Positions 1 to 13,463 of a stretch of 64,000 bases of DNA are shown here, in pieces. Position 1 is the stretch's first letter, and each line of letters begins with the position of its first letter. This DNA is from Druceiella hillmani (lineage: Eukaryota; Arthropoda; Insecta; Lepidoptera; Hepialidae). The stretch is from assembly GCA_039881145.1 (NCBI GenBank), contig JAYKKI010000133.1:762501-826500 (forward strand). Direction: 5' to 3'. Below the pieces are notes generated by a model. That model saw only the letters and a list, made by a program, of their open reading frames with translations, did not search any database and was not told the origin of the DNA. The translations under genes and the position numbers were made by a program.

Positions 1-120
1 AGGGGAAGGGGAGGGGAAGGGGAAGGGGAAGGGGAAGGGGAAGGGGAAGGGGAAGGGGAAGGGGAAGGGGAAGGGGAAGGGGAAGGGGAAGGGGGAAGGG
101 GAAGGGGGAGGGGAAGGGGA
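1..120. repeat. (AAGGGG)n hexanucleotide satellite, truncated by window start
   Basis: Near-perfect tandem copies of a six-base unit made only of A and G (GGGGAA), with a few variants (GAGGGG, GGGGGA) at both ends of the tract. The array starts at the first base, so its true length is unknown. The strand asymmetry (pure purine on +) and G4 runs every six bases make G-quadruplex or triplex formation possible; that is inferred from composition. Confidence 0.95.
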
Positions 121-1489
<1,369 letters not shown>

Positions 1490-2005
1490 TAATTATATGC
1501 ATATAAATTACTACATTACATATTTGAAGTAAACTAAATATTTATATGTGCACTATAATATCTCTATAATTTATGGGTACAAACAAATCCTGTCTAAAAC
1601 CAAAATATGTTCAATTCTATCGTATCTCTTCCCTTGTAACACCCGAAAAGATTTATACAGCTTTTCAACGGATTTGTTACATTCTACTGAAATTATTCAC
1701 TTATCCTTTTCCATTCCTCCACAACCCTCACGGGATTTTATTTTATTTATATCCAGCTCCGTTCTTGACCCGTCTGATATGTTTATTTGCTGCGAGGCTA
1801 TTTATCATTTCGCGGGCTTGGGAGCCAGTTTTAGAATTTTACATTTGTAATCTGAGACAACCAATATTTCGCTATGTGTTGAGATCTTGTTTTGTTTATT
1901 CTTTCATTTCGCGGTATCTTTAAAAAGTACGAAAAATGTTTTAGAAGATTAGTTAAATTTGTGTTTAAGATACAAATGAAATCATTATGTTTTTAATGGG
2001 ATTTT
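1490..2005. other. Spacer with less AT-rich block, no gene recognised
   Basis: The 1560-1920 part is somewhat richer in G+C than its surroundings and is open in two plus-strand frames (100 and 116 codons). The two translations overlap in different frames and match no family I know. A TTTCGCGG motif occurs twice (about 1809 and 1909). It may be a transposon fragment, but I cannot identify it. Confidence 0.35.
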
Positions 2006-3033
2006 AAACCGACTTCAAAAGAAAGAGGAGATTTTCAATTCATCAGAAACTTTTTTATATTTAGCGATAAATTTTTACCGGCTGGATCGATAATTTTCTT
2101 ATTGGAAATAGGGGTGGTTTTATATAAATATAGTGACCATTTGATGACGAGGTCCAAAAATAAACGTTGGAACTCTTTAACGAATGGCAATAAATTAAAT
2201 ATGAGTCAATATATTTGCTAGTAGCCATTACTTTGCAAAATAATTACACTATTTACCAGGCCAGGTTCTGATAATAAGTTCTAAAAATGAACAACGGAAC
2301 TCCTTAACTGATATTAGTAAATCAGTGATATTAATAAATCAGAAGTATTTTTAATACTTGCTATTAGTAATTGCTACTTTGCAAAATAACTACACCATAC
2401 ATTAGCTCAAGGTCTGATGATGAGTTTGAGAGATGAACAATGGAACTCCCTAATGGATGGAAGTAAACTGAACGTGTTTCCAGATATTTGACATGGGTAG
2501 TCGTTTCTTTGCCAAATAAATACAATATCGACCATGTCATTGTCTAATGATGAGTTCTGAAGATGAACAATCTAATTCCTTATCGGTTGGTAGTAAATGA
2601 AATGTAATTGAAGATATTTGCTACTGGTAGTTTCTACTTTGCAAAATAACTGCACCATCGACCAGGTTAATATTTGATGATGAGTTCCGAAGACGAATAA
2701 TGCCATTCCTTAAGGGAATGTAGTAAATTAATCGTGATTCAGTATATACGCTACTGGCTAATTATTGCTTTGCAAAATCTGATATTGGTTTTCGGATATG
2801 GAGAACGGAATTCCTCAACGGCCAATAGTTAACCACTGACGGCTACTATCGCTTAATTTCTATGTGTTATTATTGAATAACTTTAGCCAAAGAGTGTACA
2901 TTAAAAAACAAAGATTTATACTTACATTATAAATTAAATTAAATTATAAATTACTTTAAGTGCGTCAATAGTGAAAGAAAACATTTTCAATTATTTTTTA
3001 TTTTTTAGTACCGGCTTTTTTGAAGTCGGGTTT
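2006..3033. mobile_element. ~1 kb non-autonomous element with GAAGTCGG-type terminal inverted repeats
   Basis: The left end (2006-2025) reads AAACCGACTTCAAAA and the right end (3014-3033) is its reverse complement with one extra C. The interior is non-coding and dominated by a degenerate tandem array. Target duplications are not clear because both flanks are T-rich. Ends of the form ACCGACTTCAAAA ... TTTTGAAGTCGG are, from memory, widespread in insect intergenic DNA; the family name and mobilising enzyme are unknown to me. The symmetrical ends plus minisatellite core suggest a MITE-like or other non-autonomous DNA element. Confidence 0.65.
2141..2880 (+). repeat. Degenerate minisatellite core, about six units of ~130 bp
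   Basis: Units begin near 2141, 2268, 2413, 2543, 2672 and 2783 (last partial). Each carries the ordered landmarks TGATGATGAGTT, GAAGATGAACAA, GGAACTCCTTAA, ATATTTGCTACTGG and ACTTTGCAAAATAACTAC. Spacing is about 127-145 bp. Units differ at many positions, so the array is old. It fills most of the element bounded by 2006 and 3033. Confidence 0.8.
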
Positions 3034-3116
3034 TTAAGAAATATTTTACATCCAAACAGATTAACACATAACACATTATAACGTAGTTATCGAGTTCAAG
3101 GAATAAATATGCAATC

Positions 3117-3208
<92 letters not shown>

Positions 3209-3212
3209 ATAT

Positions 3213-3256
<44 letters not shown>
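3117..3256. repeat. (TA)n microsatellite
   Basis: About 140 bp of TA dinucleotides interrupted by GTATGTATATATGTTT near 3200-3216. Confidence 0.97.
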
Positions 3257-3258
<2 letters not shown>

Positions 3259-3315
3259 CTAGCATTTAATTATTTATATACAACCAAAAAATTGTGGAAA
3301 GGAATAACTTTATAA

Positions 3316-3540
3316 GCTACCTAATTTATCCTACCTAATTTCACCTTATCACTATCTAATTTCATGCAAACGTACGTAATATTTTCTACGTTATTTATTT
3401 TACTAACTGTTTCAAGCTGAGTAATACTTTCTGATGATTAATGACTTAGTTTCTAAGTTTAATGTAAAAGAACTTTCTAAGTTTAATCTAAAATAACTTT
3501 TCTACGTTTAATATAAAGACTTATTTTATCAATTTGATGT
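3316..3540 (+). repeat. Short imperfect tandem repeats (CTACCTAATTT and CTAAGTTTAAT units)
   Basis: At 3316-3363 the phrase CTACCTAATTT occurs in three imperfect copies. At about 3442-3520 a ~25-bp phrase of the form AACTTTCTAAGTTTAATGTAAAAG is repeated about three times with substitutions. Both look like slippage-derived local repeats in AT-rich DNA. Confidence 0.55.
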
Positions 3541-6240
3541 AAATTTAATGTAAACAAGCTGAAAAACATGAAAACTCAGAAAACTGAGGAAAAGTTTTTT
3601 TCATCCTCTCGATTTACTAAACTTAGAATAAGAAAAAAAACAGAATGTCCAGAAGCAGAAACAAAGCTTGTAGGTAAAGATGATCTTTGATATCATACTT
3701 TTGAAATATTTTTATTATATATATGTCCATACATTTTATATTAGTTATTATTAATATATCTTGCACTAGGAAGTCCATATTAGTGATGACTTCAAATTAA
3801 TAAAATAACATCATATCAAGCAAGGTATGGAATTTTCAATATGCGAGCATACTAGCACTTGGTAGGTTTTTTATTTTTTTATTCTACCGCGAAGACCCAA
3901 AACTTTGCAGTCACTCGGGTATCCTCACTAAGCAGTTAAATAGCCTGAAAATCTAGGAAGATGCTTTAAAATATCCTTTGAGAATTTTTTTTTTCTGGAT
4001 GTGCATAGAAGACTGTATTCACAAAAGGGAAGCGGATTGTTGGATAGAGAGAATCGGATTATTTTGAGTAACATGGAAATATGTTTTAATGTTACACGTA
4101 AAATTCAAAAACTAATTTTCATTCTTCCTCCCAAACAAAACTATAACTTATTTTTGTCATTTCTTTTGATTTCCTTGAATGATGATTTGAGGTCGAATCA
4201 TTTATACCTTCTTGCTGACGTGTGCAGTTAGCTAGATAATTTAAATTTAAAAGGCTCAAAAGTAATGATTATTAGTTATTTTCAGTCCAGCAAGTATATA
4301 AAATCTATTTGTTTTTTTTCTTCTAAAAGCATTTATGCTCACTGTGTAAAAATTATGTAAATGGCATATTCTTGGTACATTCATAAGAAAATTAAGAAAC
4401 TAAAGTAAGAATTGTTATCAGTTAGTTAAATTATTGGAAAATTCTGAGTTAACCACTGGGGGAAGATTTTTAATCTGGTTTGAATTTTGACTAAAACGAG
4501 TATTGCAAAAGGCACTCGTGCTCATTTCCCACCAAACAAAATATCAAGATTCAATACTGACAGGTTGAAGAATAGCTATTAAATATTTACTCCAGTTTAC
4601 ATGCTTGTCGGATATTTATAATTAAGAAAGCCATGCCCGCAAATTGTTCATAAAAAAACTTTGAGTGTCAAAACGGTTAATGGATAATCAAAAGAAGAAA
4701 AAACTCGTCACTTCAAGGTTCCGTCTAGAAACCTGTCAAGTTGAAGCGGGTAAAAATAGTTTCTATGTGAAGAACCTGGCTCCATTATTCTATTATAATT
4801 TTTGGACGAAACAGTTATCCATGGGTAGACTCACCTTTGTAGATACCTAGATATGAAAGTTACGGTGCCCATTTTTGAAGCTGTATGCAACATAAACTTA
4901 AAAAATCACGGTTTACTATTTTAAGAATGCAACTTATGTTAATGCATCAGTTACTGTATGGAGTTCAGGAGGAGGAGGTTACAGAGAAAACGCGAGAAAA
5001 AGTGTAAAAGTGACTTCTCATCCACCTTTTTCATCAGGATTTTATGTGGTGGATACTGTTCGTCTACCTCACTCAACTTATTATCCAGAAATAATCTCAG
5101 CGACTTCTTACTGTTCTTTGACTAAATGTAGATCTCATAAGGAATAATTTGAAGGTGAGGAAGGAGAGGTGAGGAATGGCTGCATCATTTGTTTTCTGGG
5201 TAAATTAGGAAAATATTTAATTTAAAATTACTGACGCCTTGAAGATTTTAATTGAAACAATATGCCGTTTTATTAGGATACTATGCAGAAAAATAAATTT
5301 TCATAGCGCTTTCAATATTTATACATTTCTAATAAACCATCAAGTGCTAGTCAGAATATCAACTACATATACTAGACTAAAGTAACAAATTTATTATTTC
5401 CTCCGTAGTCACAATTTATTACTTTTTTCTACATAACATTTTTAAAAATATTATAACAATTTTGGAAAAGATATAACAAAATTTTAGGTCCTCTCTAGGA
5501 AGTGGGAAAAAATTAAATAAGATATCGGCGATATGAATTTGTCCAGAATGCCCTCTAATATTTCCTAATAGAAAATTTAATATAATTGAAATTAAAAATA
5601 AATAAGTATGGAATGCATATTTCTATGTTATATTTTTGAAAAAAGCAAACTTTAATAAATGAAAATAATACCAATGTTTATACTTGAAAAACTCGGTTAC
5701 GTATAATAAAATTGTAAGGGAATTAATTTTGTACAAGGAGAATATTTTAAGAACAGTGATCATTGTAGCGTATAGAATGATAGTAGAAGTCAGGAAATCT
5801 GCTTTTAGAATATTTTAGCCTGTCTGTATTGTTTTCTTCAACCACGCAAAATCTACTACACGGAAATTTAGTATGCAATATTTTAAACCCTTGAGTAACA
5901 TATAGGATACATTGAATCTGGATATTACAGATTTAAAAAATATAACTCGTTGAATATTACAATATTGGTACTAACAAATAACAGACTTGGTAAATATTGA
6001 AATATTCGTATGGCTAGCACCATATATTCGCGTCTTTAGTAAACTTTGTGCAACTCAACATTCATAAACAAATCAGGCATTCACCGCGCCGCTTCGATGA
6101 TGTCACGTTACGGTATGCACTAACCCTTAGACTCACGTTGAAATATCTAATGAAAAAAATTAAATAGAAAGAAATTTATTGATGACCATCGTCTAGATAC
6201 TAAGGAATACAAAGAATCCGGTTTACCTTACAAATTTAAC
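3541..6240. other. AT-rich spacer, nothing recognised
   Basis: No protein-like reading frame over about 75 codons and no structured RNA was found by reading. A moderately G+C-richer block lies at about 4920-5180. Open frames at 4001-4231 and 4665-4850 have no recognisable domain and sit in DNA of ordinary composition. Confidence 0.4.
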
Positions 6241-6306
6241 AACACGCACACAAACACACACACACACGCAAACACACACACACACATACACGCGCGCACG
6301 CACACC
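6241..6306. repeat. (CA)n microsatellite with CG interruptions
   Basis: CA dinucleotide tract broken by CACGCAAACA and CGCGCGCACG blocks. It gives an artefactual cysteine-rich reading frame on the minus strand. Confidence 0.93.
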
Positions 6307-6479
6307 GTAACGCACAGGCACATGGAGTAGCCCAGGTACATGCATACGCATATATATACACGAATAAATCATAAGTCAAGGAAATACATGCTTTAAACGA
6401 AAGCGTCTTTCCTTTCATTAAGAACATGTTTTTACGTAATACAAAGTTTTAGGCAATATACGAACGTTATGTTAAACCG

Positions 6480-6620
6480 ATCCATCGATGGTGCTGAGTC
6501 CATATTGTGGCAGGTCCCAGATGCGGGATGACATGTTGACACGTTTATCAGGCTATGTCGCGAGCTTTGAGCTTTCAGTGTTACGTTATGCTCGCCTCAC
6601 GAGCTTATTGGAAATGAAAG
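6480..6620 (+). repeat. Degenerate dispersed repeat, copy 1 (partner near 13010)
   Basis: Shares ordered landmarks with about 13015-13150: a GA(G/T)C(C/T)ATATTG phrase, then ACGTTTATCAG, then TTTAAGCTT/TTTGAGCTT, TCAGTG/CCAGTG and GGTTACGCTT/GTTATGCTCG. The pair is clearly related but degenerate; family unknown. Confidence 0.45.
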
Positions 6621-7641
6621 CTTAATTAAATATACGAGTACCTCCGTATTATTAAGCGGCTTTCAAACCGATTAGAGATTATGTTTTTACTCTTGACGGG
6701 AGTGTTATTAAATATTACCGTTATCTTTAATATTTGCTGAAGTTTTGTTGATTTTGGTGCAGTTACTAACATACTTATTATATATAAATTTTGGTGTTTC
6801 TATGCAATAAATATACCAAAACCGCCATAATTAGCTACAAACGATTGGAACATGAATGATATAAAAAATAAATTTCTTATATAGAAGAATATATTTAAGT
6901 TGAATGTTAGTTTATTAGAATGTTAACAAAGTTCATTAGAATGTTATTTCCTTACTTTTTGGTCCGTATTTTATGAAGTTCTATTATTGATTTATTATGA
7001 CGCTTCTATTCTAATATAATACCATTTTTGTTATTCAATATACAACGTACTACTTTAAAATGAGGTGATGGGGTGCGGTATTGACTCGTAAATTAAAAAT
7101 TCTTGTATGCCATATTTAGCCTCCTTTTTCTTATGAAATGAGCTTTTACCAGAGGCTTCAGTTGAGTGACTTTTAAAGTAAAGTGGCGGTCTTTTCACGA
7201 TAAATTTAGGTTTTTAAATTACATGAGGAATATTTGTAATATATGTTGTGCTATAAATGACGTACTGTAAAACTAATTATTCAAAATACTGAGTGATTGA
7301 AAATAATTATCAAAATTATAATATAACTTGTGATAGCCTATGCAAAATTCATTGATACTGCAAACCCCTATTTAATGAAAATGATCAAGTGACTTTCACA
7401 GTAAACAACAAATGTGATATTTTTATTACTTTTCTGTTACGAAAAAAATCTTTTCTGATCGCTATTGTTTTCAGTTGCCTCTGAGTTGCGTCTGAGTGGC
7501 CAACGCGATATCCATAGAAGCGCCGTAACCCCGTGAGACGACAGCAACTCCTTAATCAATTCAAATTATGAAATATTTTCCATGAAAATACGTTTAGTTT
7601 TTATATTAGATTTCATAAAAAACGTAGAAGTTTTTCGTGGG
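6621..7641. other. AT-rich spacer, nothing recognised
   Basis: No supported gene. A short G+C-richer block at about 7475-7550 (CAACGCGATATCC, GCGCCGTAACCCCGTGAG) has no identifiable origin. Confidence 0.4.
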
Positions 7642-7776
7642 ATTGGTAAGCAAAATGAAAGAGCAAAGTTTCTTAGTAGTTTACTGTTAAATTGCAAGAT
7701 TATTAGGTAGCAAATTGGTATTGGTAAGTAAAGTGAAAGGATAAAGTTTGATAGCAGTTTACTGTTAAATTGCAAT
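7642..7776 (+). repeat. Direct duplication, 57-bp unit at 78-bp period
   Basis: ATTGGTAAGCAAAATGAAAG ... TTTACTGTTAAATTGCAA at 7642-7698 recurs at 7720-7776 with several substitutions. The duplication makes the minus-strand reading frame there look like a repeated peptide. Confidence 0.8.
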
Positions 7777-8652
7777 GTATGAAATAAATTGTGGAAGCCA
7801 ACACCAAAAACAGTTTAGCAATACTAGCAAGATTAAATTCGCTTTTTTTTTAAATATTTGCCACTTTAATTTGTGCAACTTGAAATAAATTGTTGGCCAC
7901 CAGCTGAAGAAAAAAATATCTAGTTTATTGTATTTTAATTTTTGGTATATAAATTTAAATGTATCCCGTGATTTTAAGCATTTATATTTTGAACATAAAT
8001 TGTAATCACTTATTGAACACAATGTAATATTTTTCATGTAGAAGAAGTAGAAGAAGTATAGTATATATATTTCAATTAGACTACTCATGTAGTGTGGTAT
8101 TATGTTGAAGGTAAGTATTATTTCGAACATAATTTGCTAAGCCTCACTTTTAACTTTAGCAGTCTGCAGTGTAGCACGTTCCACGAGAAATGCTGTAGCA
8201 GTATATACTAAAACGACGTGCAATAAATTAATATCATCACATTAAGGGAACTGAAATAATTTTTAGCGTTCATGTTTATTACTCTGTTCTTTTAAACTGT
8301 GGTATAATTATGGGTAGCCTACCTTTTAACATGAGATACATATTATTCCCCTAAAAAACTTGTTGAAATCCGTTAAGCCGTTTGAGCGTAAAAGAAAGAC
8401 CAGCAATTGGAACAATAATGTTTAACTTTTCATTTATTGGTAGGGATTGTTATTCATTCTAATTCATAATCATCTATGTAAAGTAAATTTAAGCCGAGTT
8501 ATGAGGAGTGTTGTACGCGAAATTATATTTTCATAGATTATTTGTTTTGTGGCTCCTAAGTTTGGCTTCGTTGAAATATGAAATCAAGGTAATATATAAC
8601 GTAAAATTTCCATAAAAAAATTTATTTTTGTTCGAAGCATATAAAGAGTAAA
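7777..8652. other. AT-rich spacer with one repeat-tail fragment
   Basis: A minus-strand open frame of 121 codons (7765-8130) is low-complexity and hydrophobic, with no motif. At about 8355-8402 the phrase TTGAAATCCGTTAAGCCGTTTGAGCGTAAAAG resembles tails (AAATCCGTTCAGCCGTTT-like) seen in many insect transposon fragments, from memory. Confidence 0.4.
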
Positions 8653-8668
8653 CATACATACATACATA

Positions 8669-8715
<47 letters not shown>
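8653..8715. repeat. (CATA)n/(TA)n microsatellite
   Basis: ACATACATACATA followed by a TA tract to 8715. Confidence 0.95.
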
Positions 8716-8717
<2 letters not shown>

Positions 8718-9849
8718 TACGTGGTTTGATTGTTTTTAACCTGGTTAGAACAATAAAACATGATTCCATATTTATTTCCGATTAAAACGGGCCAGTATTT
8801 ACACTTAAAAGTCTGAATGCAGTGTACTTTCCCAAACATTATCATGTTTGGGATATTATTCGTATAATTCAGGATACAATATAATCCAATCCACACACGC
8901 ATTGCAATAAATTTTGGGGTTCACAACCTGAAAGATAAATATCGTATTGCAATTTATACCAACATTACTAATTACTACTTGTAACAATCATTAGTTAACT
9001 GTCTACCTAAATTCGTAGGCATCTACGAATTTCCAAATAGCTACGACGCTACGCAGAATGTAGTAGAGATTATCGAAGGGTGCTTGGTTGGGCACGAGAT
9101 TCCAATAAATTACAACGAACAAAGCCAGTTTTTTTGCGTCGGTTTGCGTAAAGATGCGCCACTATTGAGAATTGTTTTCGGCATAGAGACGTCATAGAGT
9201 CTTACTAACTCTGTATAAAAATTTATTTGATGTTTTATTTCTATATATTCATTGGAAATTTTGCCTACTCTGCTTTGTTTGTTCTACTATTAAGTTACTA
9301 TTACTAAAATAAAAAAAGAATTTCAATTTATTACATTAATATATTAAAACCGAGCCTACTCTTTCCATATTTCATAAATAATTTTTTTGGTTTTTATTTG
9401 CTGCATTATTTATTCATTTATATAGCGCTGCATTGTTCATTGCATTTGCAAAATCTTGAAATCACCATGTCATACTCACTCATGACTATAAAGGCAATAT
9501 TCTTTGTTTTATATGAAATTATTTGTTAATTTATATTTCAATTAAGGGCACTTTTACAGTAAGTTTCATCATCAAGCATTCAAGCATTCATCATCAAGGC
9601 ATGATTTATTCTCTGTTTCTCTTTCAGCTGTACGAGGCTAAAACACCACAAATTCAGTATATTAATTTTCAATTCTTTATTTGTTACAAGCGTTGGATAC
9701 GATTTCAAAAATATTATGGGTTTTATTTTTAGACGATTACCCAAAAATGCCTCTACATACTTAAAATAAATGTATGTAACTATGTGAATTTCTTTATTAT
9801 CTCGTAACGTCAAAACGGATGAGTCGATTTTGATGAAAAACATAGCATT
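8716..9849. other. AT-rich spacer, nothing recognised
   Basis: Short open frames on both strands lack protein-like composition. Around 9790-9842 the phrase CTCGTAACGTCAAAACGGATGAG followed by a GATTTTGATGAAA string resembles another common insect repeat tail. Confidence 0.35.
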
Positions 9850-9916
9850 AAAATTTGTAAATTATCCTTAATAATATTGGTTTGAAAATTTGTCAATTAT
9901 CCTTAATAATATTGGT
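9850..9916 (+). repeat. Tandem duplication, 2 x ~35 bp
   Basis: AAAATTTGTAAATTATCC with the following CTTAATAATATTGG at 9850-9883 is repeated at 9885-9916 with one substitution (A to C). Confidence 0.9.
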
Positions 9917-12900
9917 ATTACTTTTAACTTTTTTTAAATGAATCACATCTTGCAATTTATTCATATCTATAAATTCTATATCGGGTTTATTTACAAGAGA
10001 CACCAAAAGCAAATGAGATTTTAGCTTTACTTATAGGTAATATTTATTTTAAATTTATATTTATGGTATTTCTAATTAATTTTATGTATAATATATCACA
10101 GGTCACAGAATATTACCATACTTACATAGAGAATAATAATATTATTATTAAAATATGTACCCTGTCTTTAGGTCTAAATAATACAATAAGCAGCATATTT
10201 ATGTCGTGAAAAATTAATATTTGTAAATATTTTAATAGAAACCCTCGTAGTGCGAATTCCACTCGTATTTTACAGGCGTTTTTTTAATAACACAAAATAC
10301 TTTTTAATACTTTGTATTAAGGTATATTAATACCACGGCAAGCTTACTTATTAGTTATTCTATTAATTATAAAAAGAATACGCGAAATAATTTTATTTGA
10401 AAATACTTATACAAACCTACTTTCGGGATATTTGCCAGATTTTTACAGTAACCTTGGGAAATATGGGGGGAAGTGTATATCGCAACCTAATTTTAAGCTT
10501 AATATTTCTTGACTAAGGCTAAGGAATAGAAAGTGGTAAATGAAATCTAATTTATGTTTGAAAAGCTAATTTTATGTTTCTCTGAAGCTGATCTTGCAAA
10601 ATGTTATATTACGTAGGTACAAAAATATATTAACTACAAGAGATGTGACAAACAGACGGATACACACACGGTTATATCAAAATTATAAGAGGTCGCATTT
10701 TTCATACTACAAAAATTAAGGGTCTACAGTCATATTGATGTGACCTGAGGCCAGTTCTAATACGGAAACAACAACAAATTGAATCCTATGACGTAAACGC
10801 TTAAAAATATCTTATCCTAAGTGATATGGGGCATACAAAGCATGAAATAAGGGAAGACGGGTGAAAGGGAAAAGAGTATCTAAAAGCAAATCAAGACAAG
10901 AATTTTATTTTATATTTAAAAAAGTACGTTGCCTAAAATTCTTGGTATTTTTAAATTAGTTGCAATATAAAATTAGTTCTACTAATCTTATCAAATGACT
11001 CCTAATACTGAAAATAACATGTAATTATATATTAAAGGCAGATTGAAACGCAACGTGGACTAAAAACTTTCTTGTGGTATTTCTTTACAAGGATGAGTCA
11101 TTTATCTTAATTATAAATTTAAAATGTTTTGATGAATGTAAAAAAACTTGAGTGTTTCGTAATAATCACCTTCGTAATACAAAGTAAAGAAGAAAACATT
11201 AAATCACATCAATATATTCATTACATCGAATATTGCTAACCTCATTGAAAGTATTGAAAACCACCGGAAAACAATTTCAATTGTATATATCAGGAATAGT
11301 ATCAAATATCAACGCGTTATGAATGCTAGGAGTTGATGTGACAAATTTTCTATTATATGTGAATGGTCATATTATTCTGAAAGGAAAAAAGAAATAAACG
11401 AAATAAAGTAAAGCGTCCATTAAATAAATATGAAATATTTATTGTTTTTTTTCTCAATTTATTATACCGATTATGGGAACGAGTTATTTGTATTGGAGCG
11501 CTGCAAGAAAACTATTACAAGTAATATCTATGGGCACTAATAACAGTATGTGAAAATATTTCTAGGGATATAGATACATGATTCTTATCATAATGTCCCA
11601 TTCAGATCAATAAGGTATGGAGTTCAAAAGATAGTAGTTTTCATTTAATATTAATTGAATTAAATATAACTTCATGCTATAGTTTTTTGTTTAACTTTTA
11701 TTGACGTTTTCCTAAATTTTAATTCTAGTCTGAAGAGAAAGACTGTGTATATAAAATATAATATGTTCTTTTTATTTATTAGTTATAACCAAAGCAACAC
11801 CGAAACAAAGGCTTCAATTTGGTAGCTTTCGTAGAGGAATAATTGATCATTTTATCAGTGAATGATTTATCAAGTTATATTTTTATGTTCTAAATAATTG
11901 TATTTGTACTGAGATGGTGTGGTGTAGTAGAGTTTTTCCTATTTAAAAAAAAAATTACTGCATTTTTGAACGTGTTTATATCTAATAGTTTATTTCCATT
12001 TTAAACTTATTTTGTAATATTAAATACTGAATGGTCTAAGAAAATAGTATGTTTATATAAAAAAAACAAAAAGTTAAGATATGGAAAATTACAATTTATT
12101 TTGTAATAGAAACAGATTTCATAAAAAGTCAGACTTTTCACAACAATTATTGACATTGATTATTGAAGAATAATCAAACCATTTGAAATACATACATTTA
12201 TTGAAAAATAAATAAAAAATAATAATAATGACATATGGTTTGCTGCACATTTCACTGTATATTAATACAGCATTAGCCTTTTAATGTAGATGTTAAAAAA
12301 ACGTAATTGAGCTGTGTGTGAGATGCTGATTTCTCTTGGTAATAAGAATAATTAATATATACCCTTTTTTTGGCTTGTCTTCTTTGAAAACCTGACTAAA
12401 ATTCATATTATGAGCTTTTAGGAGCCTTCGTGGCAAAAAAAAATAAATAAACCTAAGGTTTTAATGCCACTTATCAGTTTGTCTGTATATTTAACTTTCA
12501 AATTGATGAAGCTATTTATTAACCAAAAAACTTAAAATGTTATGGGTATTTTACATAAAATTTAGACAATTTTTCAAAATCGATCTGCATTTTAGGGTGC
12601 CAAAGTTTGGGTATTAAAAAAATATCTGGAACAACTTTTCAAAAAGGAGTTAAATAAAAATATTCAGTCCGTATATAAGCCGAGTGTAAACTTTCATGTA
12701 TTCACAGGTAAGATTATTTTCAAACAACGGCACGAAAACATATGTATTTACTCTGGAATATCTTAACTTTAAAAGTATTTTGTATAGAGTCAAAATGAGT
12801 AACAACAAATCCACCACATTAGGAAACTTACACTTTATACACCACACGCACAAGAATTACTTTTGCTTTTAAAATGCAACTTATTTGGTTATATTGTTGG

Positions 12901-13463
12901 GGACACCAAGTTCTATTTAACATATTAGGTAATGAGGAAAATCTTTTTATCTATTAAGAATATAAAGCAATAGTGAAAATGGAAAAAGTGTAAAAAAGAG
13001 CGATGAGTCAATTGGTCGACGGTATCGGATCTATATTGAAAGAGACCTCAAGTGTTTCGATACGTTTATCAGACTAACATCAAAGATATTTAAGCTTCCA
13101 GTGCACGGTTACGCTTATTGTAGGATCTTAACGGAAATAGAAGTTCACCCCAATATATCTGTTTTATTAGCACGTGTCTGCCAATACGGTAAGTCATTTG
13201 TTTTTAATAAATTTTTTCATCGATACTAGTTTTTGAAGGAATTTGAAAATTTTGAGACATTAATGTTTGACGGTATTTAAGGCAATTATTTTATGGTGTC
13301 TGCAAATTTTTACTGCCGGCTAGTTTAATTTCTATATTGATTAATTATACTTATAATTATATTTATTAATTCAGCTTTTCAACGGCCCGTATGGGTAAGC
13401 AAATTGAAGCGTGTGTTAGTCGCTGCGTAGCCAATGGTTACAAGGCCAACTATGGGTGATATA
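9917..13463. other. AT-rich spacer with dispersed repeat fragments
   Basis: No gene is supported. About 10440-10720 carries TTTTTACAGTAACCTTGGGA (shared with 613-633), GATCTTGCAAAATGTT and ACAAACAGACGGATACACAC, together suggesting a decayed copy of a repeat also represented near 600-920. About 13015-13150 is the second copy of the 6480-6620 repeat. Confidence 0.4.

Noticed and set aside
1548..1923. Two overlapping ~100-codon frames
   Set aside because: Both frames lie over the same DNA, neither shows a domain, and no splice or promoter signals support them.
3109..3315. Tyr/Ile repeat proteins (also at 8584-8769, 20264-20433, 27375-27560, 49595-50050, 60955-61137)
   Set aside because: They are translations of (TA)n microsatellites, open in several frames and on both strands.
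6236..6427. Cysteine-rich small protein on the minus strand
   Set aside because: It comes from the (CA)n tract; no signal peptide or independent coding evidence.
7566..7775. Minus-strand protein with a duplicated peptide
   Set aside because: Explained by the local DNA duplication 7642-7776 in AT-rich spacer.
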